Assembly (NCBI GenBank): GCA_035236585.1
Contig: CP141139.1
Coordinates: 20,166,990-20,230,989, forward strand
Reading direction: 5' to 3'
Length of the DNA: 64,000 nucleotides
DNA from: Warburgia ugandensis
Lineage: Eukaryota; Streptophyta; Magnoliopsida; Canellales; Canellaceae
Position 1 is the first letter of the stretch. Each line of letters starts with the position of its first letter. Shown piece by piece: positions 36,601-47,911 of the stretch. Both the position numbers and the translations under genes were made by a program. The notes below the pieces were generated by a model that had not been told where the DNA came from, ran no database searches, and saw only the letters and a program-made list of their open reading frames with translations.

Positions 36601-37510
36601 CTTTCAATTGGCCCATTTGCCTAAGGACAAACAAAGTGAAGATATCATTCCTGGTCTCATGACTTGTGCGAAGGGGCAAGCATTGCGATTCCCTACAATA
36701 GCGGGTACGTTGTAACATAGGTTGCTTAATTATGCCATTTTAATTTCACAATTCATAGTTTCATACACATGAATACTACATCGATTAAGATTAGAGAAAA
36801 TTCAATTGAACTATTATTTTTATAGGTCCCATTGGATGTTGCTAGCTTTGGATGTGCATGGTGGCCATGCAATTTTTTTTGATTCATGTGGAGCACACAT
36901 TCGGGAACACCTTATGGAAATTATAAACAAGTAAGTCTTTATTATTCTTTTTATTATAATATAACTACTCACACTGGCAACTATAATAATATTCATAATC
37001 TAATGCTTTTCAATTATATGTGTGTAGAGCATGGTATAAATGGGTTGAGAGGGAAGGCATTCACCACCCACCAAAACTCAACTGGAAGAAGGCCAATGTA
37101 CAGTTTACTAATTCTTGCTCTTTAGACTCTTTCATATAATTTTAAACCCGAACTTGTTGGAAATTATATTTTGAAACTTTTATGTTGTCTTTGGTGGCAT
37201 TGTTTTGCGGTGCCCTCAACAAAAATCAGATTGGGAGTGTGGATATTATGTTCTTAGATACATGAGAACCCTCATTCGCAATGGAGTTTCGATCTCACAA
37301 TTGAGAAAGGTAACACTTAGACTTCTTGACCAAAGTTGCACTTTTGATTTGTATATTTCTGACTTAATTCAAGATTACATGTCTGATCTCTGAACTAAGT
37401 TATTATATGTTTCTTGTAGGTGGATTTTGGAACCAAGAGTTACTCCCGAGTTGGATCTAGACGATATTAGAATGGAATGGACAGATCATATTATGATTTT
37501 TAATTTGTAG
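33650..37510 (+). pseudogene. CACTA-type Ptta/Transposase_24 protein with C-terminal Ulp1 protease, partly broken
   Basis: A multi-exon gene. Exon 1 (33,650-34,000) reads GQPIGGVAHAYASFICCTVR and PMLDGDWRHVSPQVKDSVWEM. The next exon (from 34,151) reads SAFDVSDECKKQALLGAGEA, then WRKWKSELARKYILPN. These are the plant Ptta/En/Spm (Transposase_24) signature. Later exons give KVGYARLEADV, DPIGRAILWKMAHSKG and HPGRVRGQG, then a domain with LPFPVEGDD. The C-terminus is a Ulp1/SENP-like cysteine protease: HWMLLALDVHGGHAIFFDSC carries the histidine and CPQQKSDWECGYYVLRYM the catalytic cysteine. It ends in DDIRMEWTDHIMIF and a stop at 37,510. At least two small frame shifts (in exon 2 and near 35,060) break it. 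The proteins are accessory factors of CACTA elements. The catalytic CACTA transposase is absent from the window. Confidence 0.75.
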
Positions 37511-38616
37511 TTCAGTGATGTAAAATTGTAAATGAATGTATATTATCATTCATGTATATACATTTTACTCAAATATAATACAAAGATCAGTTCATTTCAA
37601 TGAATGTGTTCTATTTTTATTTTTATTGAAGTACAACGTATCAATGTATGTGCTTTCTTTGTTTCAAACTTTCAAATTTCAATGATGTGATTGTGAAGTT
37701 GGTGTTTTGATCAATGAGATGGGTTAATCATCAATTTTCAATAATGGCTTAGATCGGCGAGATGGGTTGTATTGTATCATGTATGTACATACAATCTACA
37801 AATACGATATGGGTGGTTGATATCATATCATGTATTGTATCATGTATTGGAGAAGGAGTCATATATGGAATGGAGGTTGATGATTGAAATTACCGATATA
37901 TCTTGAAGTTGTAGATATGATTCATATGAATATGATACCAAAAAACTTTCAAATTTCAATGATGTGATTGTGAAGTTGGTGTTTTGAATGGAGACCTGAT
38001 GGACATCCACGCTTTATACAGCAATTTCATTCATTTCTTTGAGGAATGAGGATAAAATTAAAAATGCCAAAGTTCGGAATGATTGTATGCATTGGTGCAC
38101 ACTGGGCCTATTGACAATTGGAATGATATAGTCATGGAGATGGTGCTAAGTGATTGATATGTTGGGCAATTGTGATGATTGGAGCCCATGATTCTAAGCT
38201 ACCAAGTTTCTGACAATCGGAACACAATTATTTGTGTGAATAGAAAGAGGGATGAGGAAGTTCCACTAGTTGTAATTATATCATGTTTGCAAGCTTTCAC
38301 TTATCTGTTGCCAATCAAATGTGTTTTATCAGAAGCTTGCAACCGGAAGGTCAAGTTGCTTCGGCTTACATTTCAGAAATCCTGCTGCAATCAGATCTTG
38401 AATCACAGATTTTTGGATTATATTTTGTGAATTCCTGTTTATAGTTTGTCACTCTCATGTCTTTGCTTTCTTTTCATATTCTCTAAGATGCACCCGAACG
38501 AGAACCTGGAAGAAGTTGTTCCTCTGAGAATATCTTTATAGTATATGTGTGAGAATAACTCATTAACTCTTAACAGTGGCTCTAGAAGAACCCTCCATTC
38601 TCCAATATAACTTAGT
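37511..38616. other. 3' flank of Ptta/Ulp1 gene inside the element
   Basis: AT-rich, with no gene recognised. A near-exact repeat of about 40 bp (TTCAATGATGTGATTGTGAA followed by GTTGGTGTTTTGA) occurs at 37,677 and 37,955. Confidence 0.5.
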
Positions 38617-38886
38617 AATATAGGACGGTTAGTGAATAGCCGTCCTATATAAATAGTAATATAGGACGGTTTGTGAATAGCCGTCCTATATAACTAGTAA
38701 TATAGGACGGTTTGTTAATAGCCGTCCTATATATATATAACTAGTAATATAGGACGGTTTGTGAATAGCCGTCCTATATATAAGTTATATTATATTTATA
38801 ACTACTAATATAGGACAGTTTGTAAGTAACCGTCCTATATAATATAAATACTAATATAGGACGGTTACTCATGAACCGTCTTATAT
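38617..38886. repeat. palindrome array 4 (6 units)
   Basis: Six 29-nt units, mostly ATAGGACGGTT, centre TGTGAAT, AGCCGTCCTAT. It sits between the Ptta/Ulp1 gene and the right terminus, as array 1 does on the left. Confidence 0.92.
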
Positions 38887-38914
38887 TTTCAAGTGTTAAG
38901 GTAATAAGGTCATG

Positions 38915-39090
38915 AGTGGGTCGCGTGTCAAACAGGTAGACACGACGGGTCAAATTCATTGACTCGAACACGACACGATTTTTGGCGTGTCATTTTCGGG
39001 TCACCCGAAAATGACACGAACACGATAAGACTCGACCCGAACCCGCTAAATTCGTGTCGGGTTCGAGTCGTGTTATCGTGTCGTGTCATA
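38915..39090. repeat. right subterminal ACACGACACG-rich region
   Basis: GACACGAACACGATAAGACT and GTGTCGTGTCATATTTTG belong to the same word family as 25,757-25,965, inverted relative to it. Confidence 0.85.
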
Positions 39091-39112
39091 TTTTGCCGCC
39101 CCTATGCACAGG

Positions 39113-40279
39113 GACACAAAGCAAGCACCAACTTAAAGACCTCAAATTTAGTTAATATGCTTGTACAATCCTTCATGTATACCACTTGAATTGATTCAAT
39201 GAAAATTTTGGAGAATCTTCATTTTTTCAGAAGTCCTAAATTGCTTTACTAACTTATTCCTTTCTAGAAACAATCTGTTAGAATTTATATAGCATGAATT
39301 TTATTGTAATATGATCTATCTCCCACGAACAAAAGATGAACAGGTTATATAATACACAACTAAGAAGATGAATGATCAAGATCACCTGATTAACGAGTCC
39401 CCACTCATCATTTTGTGCTATTTCACCTCTTTTTGTTCTTACACCAGCACTGCTTCTCCATTTCTGATTTCTTATGGCTTTTTCAAATCTTTATATCTCA
39501 AACTCTTCTATTGTAGTCTATGTTAAATAGGATTTGGACCCATTATTTAGTTTTCTAAAGGACCCAATTCATTCATCTTACTTGGCCTATGTGCCAAAAA
39601 GTCCCATTATTTTAAGAACCCAAAGACTTTCGTCAAAAATAAAAATAAAAATAAAAATGGCACTTTGGTTTGATGTAAAATGGATGATCTATAGGTGTTG
39701 GCTTGGAATATGCCAAATAAGAAGAACAGGTTGATCCTTGAATAAACTAAACAAGTGGGCCCAAATCTCATCCTATAAGACTCCCATGATTGAACCCTAG
39801 TGAGACTAACCTCGTACACTCAGGTCAAGAAATGCTGACGCTAGCCAAAGAAAGTCCATTTCTTATACCTCATAGCAAGAGAGACTTTAATTATAGATTG
39901 ATCAAGTCGGTCTATTGAATAAAGTTTTCCCGTCATTAAAAAAATCCTTTTGTCCTTTTATCTAGGGGAGTGTGTGAGTAATTTTTTTTTGTAATTCTTC
40001 ACTTATAAGAAAAAAGAATGAACCTTGAAATTGACTTAACAAGAAAGAAAAAGAAAAGAAAAGACCAAGGTTGGTTGCATCATATAATTTCACGTATTCC
40101 TACATCTATTTTACTGAAAAATAAAAAATACTAACAAAAAAATTTCAAAAAATTTAAGAAACTTCTAGATTTGGACGATTGAAGATCTGTCAAAAAACAG
40201 AAAAAAGGATGGCTAGATCATCCACCGGTGTGATTTGCTTAACAGGGAACCATTGTCATCTGTGCTTAGCACTGGAGAA
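39113..40279. other. intergenic DNA upstream of FAR1-related gene
   Basis: No gene recognised. The right part is the likely promoter of the FAR1-related gene. A (AAAAT)n run lies near 39,638-39,657. Confidence 0.45.
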
Positions 40280-40284
40280 AATAA

Positions 40285-40538
40285 GTGAGTGAGACAACAT
40301 GTTTGTGTTCTACACGCGCGAGTGGCCTTTGCATTCTCTCGTATCAGAGTAAGAACCGGAAGGAGAAGCTGAGAGAAGAGCCAACGAAAAAGAAGAAGAA
40401 GCGGACGGAAACGTCAGAATTTGCCGGAAAAATGATGTATACGGACGAGGGCAATGTTTTCCGTGTTTCTCATGGGTTTTATGGCGGAGGGTTTCTTCCA
40501 TACTCGTCATCTTTCTGACCATATCGGCTCACTTTTGG
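40285..40538 (+). other. probable 5' leader exon of FAR1-related gene, with an upstream ORF
   Basis: A purine-rich, coding-like stretch that ends at a good donor, TTTGG|GTAAGA, at 40,538. The matching acceptor is TTTTATGCAG at 41,427, 21 bp before the chosen start codon. The exon holds a 77-codon ORF starting at 40,285, which would be an upstream ORF if transcription begins before it. The transcription start is not visible in the sequence. Confidence 0.45.
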
Positions 40539-41448
40539 GTAAGAATGAATTCAGTCTCCAAAATAATAGGATATAGAGCTTGATTTGATTCTGTTCTTAT
40601 TTTCATAAACACATCTGCCTTTTGCCTTTCTTTGCTGAAGAGACCGTCTGTACCCTAGGGTTTCTTTCTTTTCCTGTTTTAGGTATTCTGCAATTGCAGC
40701 ACAAATAGTTTCTTTTATTTTCATGACTCTGATTTCTTGGCGTAATGGGGTCTCATTATAGGGATAATTAGAGGATGGCCGTGGTGATTTTGACGATCAG
40801 TTTGCTGGCTTGGTTATTTGAAAGGAGAGATCAACTTTCTTCTCTGGGGTGTTGTTAGTAAATTGCATTTCAGGAAAACTGGTAGTGAGAATTCCTTTTT
40901 GATATATGCAGCCTTTCTATTCATTCTTCTTGACTCCTCTTATTAACTTAGACATTTCCCAAAGGCTGTCAGTAGCTAGTAGGAGTAGCTTCACAAAGGG
41001 AGCTCCTAGGAATTTCAATTCATCTGTTTATTGAACGTTATTTATGGAATTTTGAACATAAAAGTGCAAGCGGGCAGGAAAAAGGAAGGTTTTAGAGAAT
41101 CCATGACGAACATGCATAAACTTAAGGCAGAGATACATGCCAAAAGAATATGCTTTTGTCGAGATGACTGCATAAACAATTAAGATATGTCTCATTTTTA
41201 TTTTTATTTTTTGTTTCTTCCGCTTCCTGCTGCTGGAACTGTAAATAAGTCAATATATTGGATGGCAGAGATATGATATCTCTTCCTCCGCTCAGAATTA
41301 TGAATTTATGCCATTATTTTATGGCACCTAGAATCAGTAAATATCATTGTACGCAGCATCGCGCGTCTTTCTCTGTTAATTGGGTCAACTAATTTGTGGA
41401 ACCTAAGAGTTTAAGTGTTTTATGCAGTTTGCTATCATCGTATCTGAA

Positions 41449-44115
41449 ATGGAGAGAACCAACACTACAGAAAATTCTGAACCTTGCATTGATAGGGGCC
41501 AGCTGCAAGAGAATTCTCCTGTGGGAGAGTCTGTGGCAACTGAAGGAAATGCACAGTTAGAGCCCTTTGTGGGTATGAAGTTTGAATCGGAAGAGGCAGC
41601 ATACATATTCTATAATGAATATGCTAGGCTTGTGGGTTTTGGCATCAGTAAAAAATCGACGCGCCGTTCAAAGACAGATAAAGCACTAATAGCTGGAGAA
41701 TATGTTTGTGTGCGACATGGTTTCAAAAAGCCCCGTGAAACAGGTAGGGCGCGGGCAGTCGTAAGGATTGGTTGCAAAGCAATGATGAAGGTAAAGAGAA
41801 TGACCTCTGGCAGATGGGTTATACTTAACTTTGTTAAGGAGCATAACCACGAACTAGATCCGCAGAATGCCCGATTCTTTCGGTCACATGGTTGGCGTTC
41901 TCCACGGTATGAATTACAACGTAACAGGAAGAAATTGGCTGCTATGTTGGATAAACAATCTGATGGAAGCAGAAACACACTATACATGAAAAAGCACGAC
42001 AGCAATCACATTCATGATGAACACGGAAAGTTGCTTGCAGCAGGAGATCCACAAGCTCTACACGAGCATTTCATGCAAATGCAAGAATCAGATGCCTTAT
42101 TCTTTTATGAGATGGAATTAGATGAGAATCAGCATTTGAAGAATCTTTTCTGGGCTGATGCCAAGTGTAGGGAAGCTTATACACACTTTGGCGATGTAGT
42201 CACTTTTGACACTGCATATTTGACAAAAAAGTATCATCTACCACTTGCTACATTTGTGGGAGTCAATCAACATGGACAGTCTATGTTACTTGGCTGTGCA
42301 CTGATTACAAAGGAGACAATGGCTTCATTTATTTGGGTTCTTAAGACATGGCTTAGAGCAATGCATGAACAGCCTCCTCTTGCTATAATAACAGAACATG
42401 AGAGTATTATAAAAGCTGCAGTAGGTGAGGTGTTTCCAGAAGCCCGTCACAGGTTTTGTCTGTGGCAAATCCGTAAAAAAATTCGTGAGAAATTAGGTCA
42501 TATATGTAGAACTCATGAGAACTTTCTGCAAAAATTTGATAAATGTGTTTATGAATCTGTGACAGTTGATGACTTTGAAAGAAGGTGGAGGAAATTGATT
42601 GAAACTTTTGACCTGACAAGGGACGAATGGCTTCAAACTTTGTATCAAGATCGTCAGCAATGGGTCCTACCATACTTGAAGGACACATTCTTTGCTGGAA
42701 TGTCTGTATCCCAACGAAGTGACACTGTAAGCTCCTTTTTTGATGCATATGTGTGCTCCAAAACTACATTGAAAGAGTTCCTAGATAAATATGGGATGGC
42801 TCTACGAAAGAGAGGCGAGAAGGAAGCCCAAGCAGATTTTGAGACATTACAAACAAAACCTGCATTGAAATCTCCATCACCTTTTGAAGCACAAGTGTCA
42901 TCAATATACACAAGAGATATATTCAAAAGATTTCAAGTTGAGGTTTTAGGAATGGCTGCTTGTCATTCAGTAGATGTTCAACAAGGAGCCACTACAGTGT
43001 ACACAGTGAGGGATTTGGAAGCTAGGAAGGACTACACAGTCACATGGAATCGCTTTGAAACAAAAGTTTCTTGTGTTTGCTATTTATTTGAGTTCAAAGG
43101 TTTTCTCTGTAGACATGCAATGGTAGTCCTTGTAGCATCTGGGGTGTATGAGATTCCATCTCATTACATTGTAAAACGCTGGACAAAGGAAGCGAAGAGC
43201 AAACCTGTGGTGGATCAAGGTTGTGCTGAAATTCAAACTGCTTGCCCTGAAACTACCACCGAGCGTTTCAATGATCTGTGTCAAAGATCCATTAAATTTG
43301 CAGAGGAAGGATCATTGTCCAAGGAAAGTTATGCTGTTGCATTGCGTGCTCTGCAAGAAGCACTTGAAAAGGTCATAACAGAGAACAAAATTCATAAGAA
43401 GGTTGCAGAACAAAATTGTATAGTGAGTAACAGTCATCAAACTAATGGAGGAAGTCAAGCAAATGGTGTGGCAGAAACATCAGTTATGCTTGATCCTCAG
43501 CCCTTAAAGACAATTGAGCCTGACAAGGGACTGTATTTGAGAGCAGAGAAGAGTGCAACCAAAACAAAGAAATATACATGCAGGAATTGCAAGAAGACTG
43601 GTCACAATGCTGCCACATGCAAGGAGGTTGGTCACAGGTTTATGGTTTGGCATACTATGCAATCATTTTTTTTTTTCTTATTAGTTCACTGTCTTATGTA
43701 AATGCATTACTGAATAGGCTCTCATGTTTGTTGCAGTCCTCTCTAGATTCTGGGGTATCAAGTCATACAAATCAGATTGCCTCAGAACAGAACTTGCAGC
43801 TGATGGTTTGGCATCACCGTCATGACCAGATTTTAAAATTTTAAATATTTGACTGAGGTTATTAGTTTTAACTGTTATCTCATATTCGTTGCAGGGAGAA
43901 TTAAATTCAGGAGGATCAAGTTCCAATCAATGTGGCACGAGAGAGACGCTGCAACTAATGGTTTCATACTCTGCTCTAGGATGGTTCATGTGAATTAATT
44001 TTGTCTGTAAGTGTGTGAGTACTTCTTAAAGTAGCTTTCATATTTGTTGCAGGGACAGTTGGATGTGGGAGTACTGGTTCCTGCCTATTCAGTTTGGAGC
44101 CTCACCAACCAATAG
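41449..44115 (+). CDS. FAR1-RELATED SEQUENCE-type transcription factor
   Basis: FHY3/FAR1 family: nuclear regulators descended from a MULE transposase, known for light signalling and other roles. Exons 41,449-43,626, 43,737-43,805, 43,895-43,960 and 44,053-44,115, all phase 0, give 791 residues. Domains: FAR1 DNA-binding zinc domain with first Cys near residue 87 and HNH near 132; MULE transposase-like domain with FDTAY near 254 and HRFCLWQIRKK; SWIM finger CVC...CRH from about 542; CX2CX4HX4C knuckle from about 711. The second acidic site reads ITEHES, where relatives usually have TD, in line with lost catalysis. The first donor (GAG|GTTGGT) is weak; read-through adds VGHRFMVWHTMQ and a hydrophobic tail. 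I chose the second ATG because the first lies in the putative acceptor. Confidence 0.88.
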
Positions 44116-46519
44116 TTTAATATGTCCGCATTTCATGGTAAGTGAATATTTTTATGATGATCGGAGTTTATTATGGATGCATTCTTGTCGTATGCAAATG
44201 GTTTTGTGATGATCTAATAGCTTGGTTATTTTGAATCCTGGTTGTTTACTTGGTAAACCTGGCTATATTGCTTTCTTGTTATAAATTCTTTGCAGAGTCT
44301 GTTGTGCTTGTTTTAATTTAGGCATAGTGTTGGTAGCCAGCTATTGAGAAAATGCATTTGTAGTTTGAGTCATACTACTAACTAATATCATGGATGGTAC
44401 TATACATGCATAGGCTCTGTGTAACTTCCCTTCATCCAGCTCCAAATCAGGGACAGAATGGATGATGATGAAATGTAGTTACTGAAACTGTGTAGGTTTT
44501 CTTTCAGTTTGTAGGATATGAATCCCTTTGTATAAAGCTGCTGCTTAAAATTTTCAAGACCTGATTTGATGTTGTGCAAACATTTCCTTCTTATTTGGTA
44601 AACTGAAATACTTGTTGAATATACACCAACATCATTTCTTGTCATTCTTGATTGGAAAAGTTGCTTTCTTTCATCTCTTAATTCACTGTTTCACTGTGAC
44701 TATTTCTTACTCTATTACCTAGTCTTCAATCATCCAACTGCATGGCAATGGCAACTGTGTAGCAAGCCAATGGTTTGGTCTATTATATGGCCAGACCATC
44801 ACAATGACTAATCAATTCATGGGTCTTACCAACCGGAGACTAACCAATTGCATGGCCCAGCCAACTACAGGTTAGTCACTGCATGGACAGGCCACCATGG
44901 ACAAATCAAGAATATGGCCCTGCCAAGAGAGGACTAACTAACTAACCGTATGACCATGTGGCTAAGCCACTAATCACTGCATGGCCAGGTCACCGAGGGA
45001 CTAGTCAACTGTGCGGCCATTGCAACTCTGGGCTAACTAACCACGAGGCCAAGCTAACATCAGATCAGTCAGTGCGTGGCCAGGCCACCATGAGATTAGT
45101 CAGCTGTAAACATGGTACAACTTCACCCTAACTGAACACTCACTTGGCTGACTTCAGTGAGCAGTTTCTAACCACTTGAAGCAGTTATATCAGCTGCAAA
45201 TCGTCACTGAATCATCCTAATAACTTTGCTAGTGCCTTTTCCCTTTGGCTATATGAACCAAGTGATTTATAGGGTTTGGTATCAATTTACATGGATCAAG
45301 AAAGAGGGAAGGTTATTCAAGATTATTCAAGGCGAAGTACTTCAAGTTCATTTCTACCTTATGAGCAATAATAACTTTATCATTTCTTTATTATTTCTTT
45401 TTGAATCCTTTCTTCTGTTTCCTGGCATCATAGTGGATGCAGTTTTCTCTTGGAATTAGTTCGAAAACTGAGGAGAAAAAGGTCTGAAGACCTTTCTACT
45501 GGAAGAACATCCAATGCGTGGGTTTCACCATCTCAAAGCCATGATGCTTGGCAGATGAGTACATGTTGGCTAGTCAGACATGTTCCTTGATTATTTCAGA
45601 GATTTAAATACTGGTCATTAGCACCAGAAACATGTGTCCATAATCATTTCGTTGATGAAAAGTGAAAATCCTTCTGAGGGAGACTCTGTGATCAGATGGG
45701 ACTGGGTGCCTTTCTTGGTCCACCCCATCTCCATTGAGCCTTTGCTTTCTCAGCATTAAACTTACTGATAAAACTACTTGTTGAAGGAACATTCCCCCTT
45801 CTCTTTCTAGGGAATCCTCTAGATATAAACTTAAAGAAGGAAGATGTCATCCAACAATTGCAACAACATTGATTTTGAAACAAGCCCATCCTACAAGGAA
45901 TATTGTTCATGGATGAGCTGATATAGGCTTCCTTGAGTTTCTCTATTTTTCCTACAGTTCTTGCAAAGGTTCCCTGGACCTCCTTTGCTGCAAATCTGTT
46001 GGAAAGAACAAATGTTCTTATTGTCACATAGGGATCAAACTGCAAGCTTACATTCAGAGGCTGTGATCAAGAAGTCATCGATGATTGAAGAGTTAATGTG
46101 CTGCTATACCATGGTTTAGGTAATGACTGCTAATCAATCCTCAGCCTTCTCAGATAATTGGCTATGAGGGTCTTCCCCTTTTGTCTGCCACTATCATGGA
46201 CATTGGGTGGATCTACTCCACCCTTTGCTTGGTTGTCAGATCTATACTAAACATAGAATCATAATATGCTACTATTGAATTAATCTATGTCCCAACTATG
46301 TTGACTTGTCACACTGGAGCCCTTTCCCATATGTCTGATAAAAAAGTTACTGGTAGTTGAATTTGGTATTGCTGATGATTGAGAATACACTAATCTTTTT
46401 TGATTTCCATACTGGTTATTCTGGCACATGGGGACCTGAGACATTCTGCTTACCTTCGAATGAGGAGATTTATAGGTATTTGATATTAGTGTGACCTTCA
46501 CCTAATTGGTGATTGAAAA
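44116..46519. other. 3' flank of FAR1-related gene and intergenic DNA
   Basis: The first part is probably 3' untranslated region. A degenerate minisatellite lies at about 44,750-45,110. A 117-codon minus-strand frame at 45,692-46,045 is protein-like in composition but matches nothing that I recognise. Confidence 0.45.
44750..45110. repeat. degenerate minisatellite
   Basis: Irregular repeats built from CTGCATGGCCAGGCCACC-type words alternating with GGACTAGTCAACTG or GACTAACCAATTG words, with a period near 65 bp and a half-period near 33 bp. The repeats have diverged strongly. Confidence 0.6.
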
Positions 46520-47345
46520 TCGGTGTATTATGTGCAAAAGGAAGAAGGATCATGTGAGCTTTTGTTCTTCCAATATAGGGTGCTTATTCTGTGTGGGGGA
46601 GATTATTGGCGCTTTCTGGAATTTAGTAAATATGTCCTAGATTGTTTGGGGAGATTCTTCCTGCTTGGAGGTGCTCTTTTCTCGGCAAGAAAGGGAAGAT
46701 ATTGTGGTTATTCTTTCCCTTTGCTGTTCTGTGGACCTTATGGAATGAGAGTAACCAAAGAACAGTCAAAGATAAGCAAAACTTTATTAATCTCTTTATG
46801 CATGCAGGTGTATGGTTTGGTTCTTTCTTGGGCATCCTCAAGGAGGTCTTCTGTGGTTATTCTTTGAGCAACATTCATAGGAACTGGGGATCTGCTATTC
46901 TTGATAGAGTGAGGAAACCGTTTTCCAGGGAGCTACGAATTTGAACTTTGATGGAGCATCTTGGACAACCTGGAACCAGCTGCAGTGGGGGTGAGGGGGG
47001 TTGGTTTTGGAATTCCTTTTCAGGTCAGTTAGGGATTAAAGATTCTAATGAGGCAGAGGTGAGAGCACTCTTATTGGCATTGAAGATCCTGGCTACTTAT
47101 TTTAATGACCTGTATCTGGTGAAAGGTGATTCTTCTTATATCATATCGTGGGCAAGAAGTTTGATGTACCTTGGTGATTTGGTTCAATTATTGATGAGAT
47201 TCACCATATCTTGTGCTGTATCTCCATTTCTTTTGTGCACGTTTTTAGTCAGCCAATGAGGTTTTCTTCAGTTTTATATTTAGGGCAATCTCTGCCCCCC
47301 CCCTCGTAGACAGTCTGTTGGTTTATCTAATATATTTACCAGTTT
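46520..47345 (+). mobile_element. L1-type LINE 3' relic with RNase H domain
   Basis: The stretch 46,640-46,900 reads ILWLFFPFAVLWTLWNESNQ, like the linker before the RNase H domain of plant L1 elements. From 46,942 it reads LNFDGASW, then GIKDSNEAEVRALLLALKIL, and VKGDSSYIISWARSL, the core of an RNase H (RVT_3) domain with the first Asp, the EAE and the GDS sites recognisable. The G-rich stretch near 46,985 breaks the first part. Reverse transcriptase and endonuclease are absent, so this is a 5'-truncated copy. Confidence 0.7.
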
Positions 47346-47911
47346 GAAAAGAAATGATTGGGAACACTCATCTTGTATTTCTTATGCTGGCCCCTTTTTC
47401 ATAGAAAATGGAAAGAGCAATCTTTTTCCCAACTTTACAATGGAAGTTCCTCTCCATTTCTGAAGTTATCCCCTATCATTTTAGTTTTGCACTGTTCTCT
47501 ATTTTTCTGAAGGATCTCGCTGTGGATTTTATCACAGTGATGATTATTTCCTGGGGCCAATTTGGCATCCTAGTAAAACTTGTTTAAATGTGGATGTTGA
47601 AGCATTGTTGATGTCAGTGTGGCTTTGTCCTTGAATATATGGCGCCACCAATTAGCCCATAATCTTCTTTGTACTTTGCTGTCCTTAGTTTAGTTTTTGC
47701 TTTTAATATCTAATAATATGTCTGCATTGAGTCTATTCTGATGACCTAGTCAAGCAGTCTAAAATAGGAATTGTTTTTTTTTTCCACCTCAATAAATTCA
47801 ATTATTCTTCTCTACTAGGCTGTTACTCCAAAGGGAATAAGCGGGGTCCAATCATTCTAGATTCTATCGTAAACAAAGAGCAATCCTAGAATTTGGGGAA
47901 CATTTAGGCGT
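47346..47911. other. intergenic DNA
   Basis: Nothing recognised except a short poly-T run near 47,777. Confidence 0.45.

Larger units (their letters stand above)
25732..39104. mobile_element. 13.4-kb hAT-ended composite element with two genes and four palindrome arrays
   Basis: The left end reads TAGGGGTGGCAA and the right end is the inverse of TAGGGGCGGCAA. A perfect 8-bp duplication, TGCACAGG, flanks it at 25,724-25,731 and 39,105-39,112, the length typical of the hAT superfamily. Inside both ends lie about 200 bp rich in ACACGACACG-type repeats, common in plant hAT elements. The interior has a hAT transposase gene pointing left and a CACTA-type Ptta/Ulp1 gene pointing right. Four arrays of one 29-nt palindrome lie next to the ends and upstream of both genes. 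Either a hAT element acquired CACTA-type parts, or a hAT captured a CACTA segment with its binding sites. Confidence 0.85.

Noticed and set aside
26081-38886. CRISPR array reading of the repeated palindromes
   Set aside because: Plant nuclear context, linkers that are similar and not unique spacers, no cas genes, and neighbouring transposase genes.
45692-46045. 117-codon minus-strand frame with a CCCNC segment
   Set aside because: It has a protein-like composition but no motif that I can name, and no neighbouring frame supports a gene or an element.
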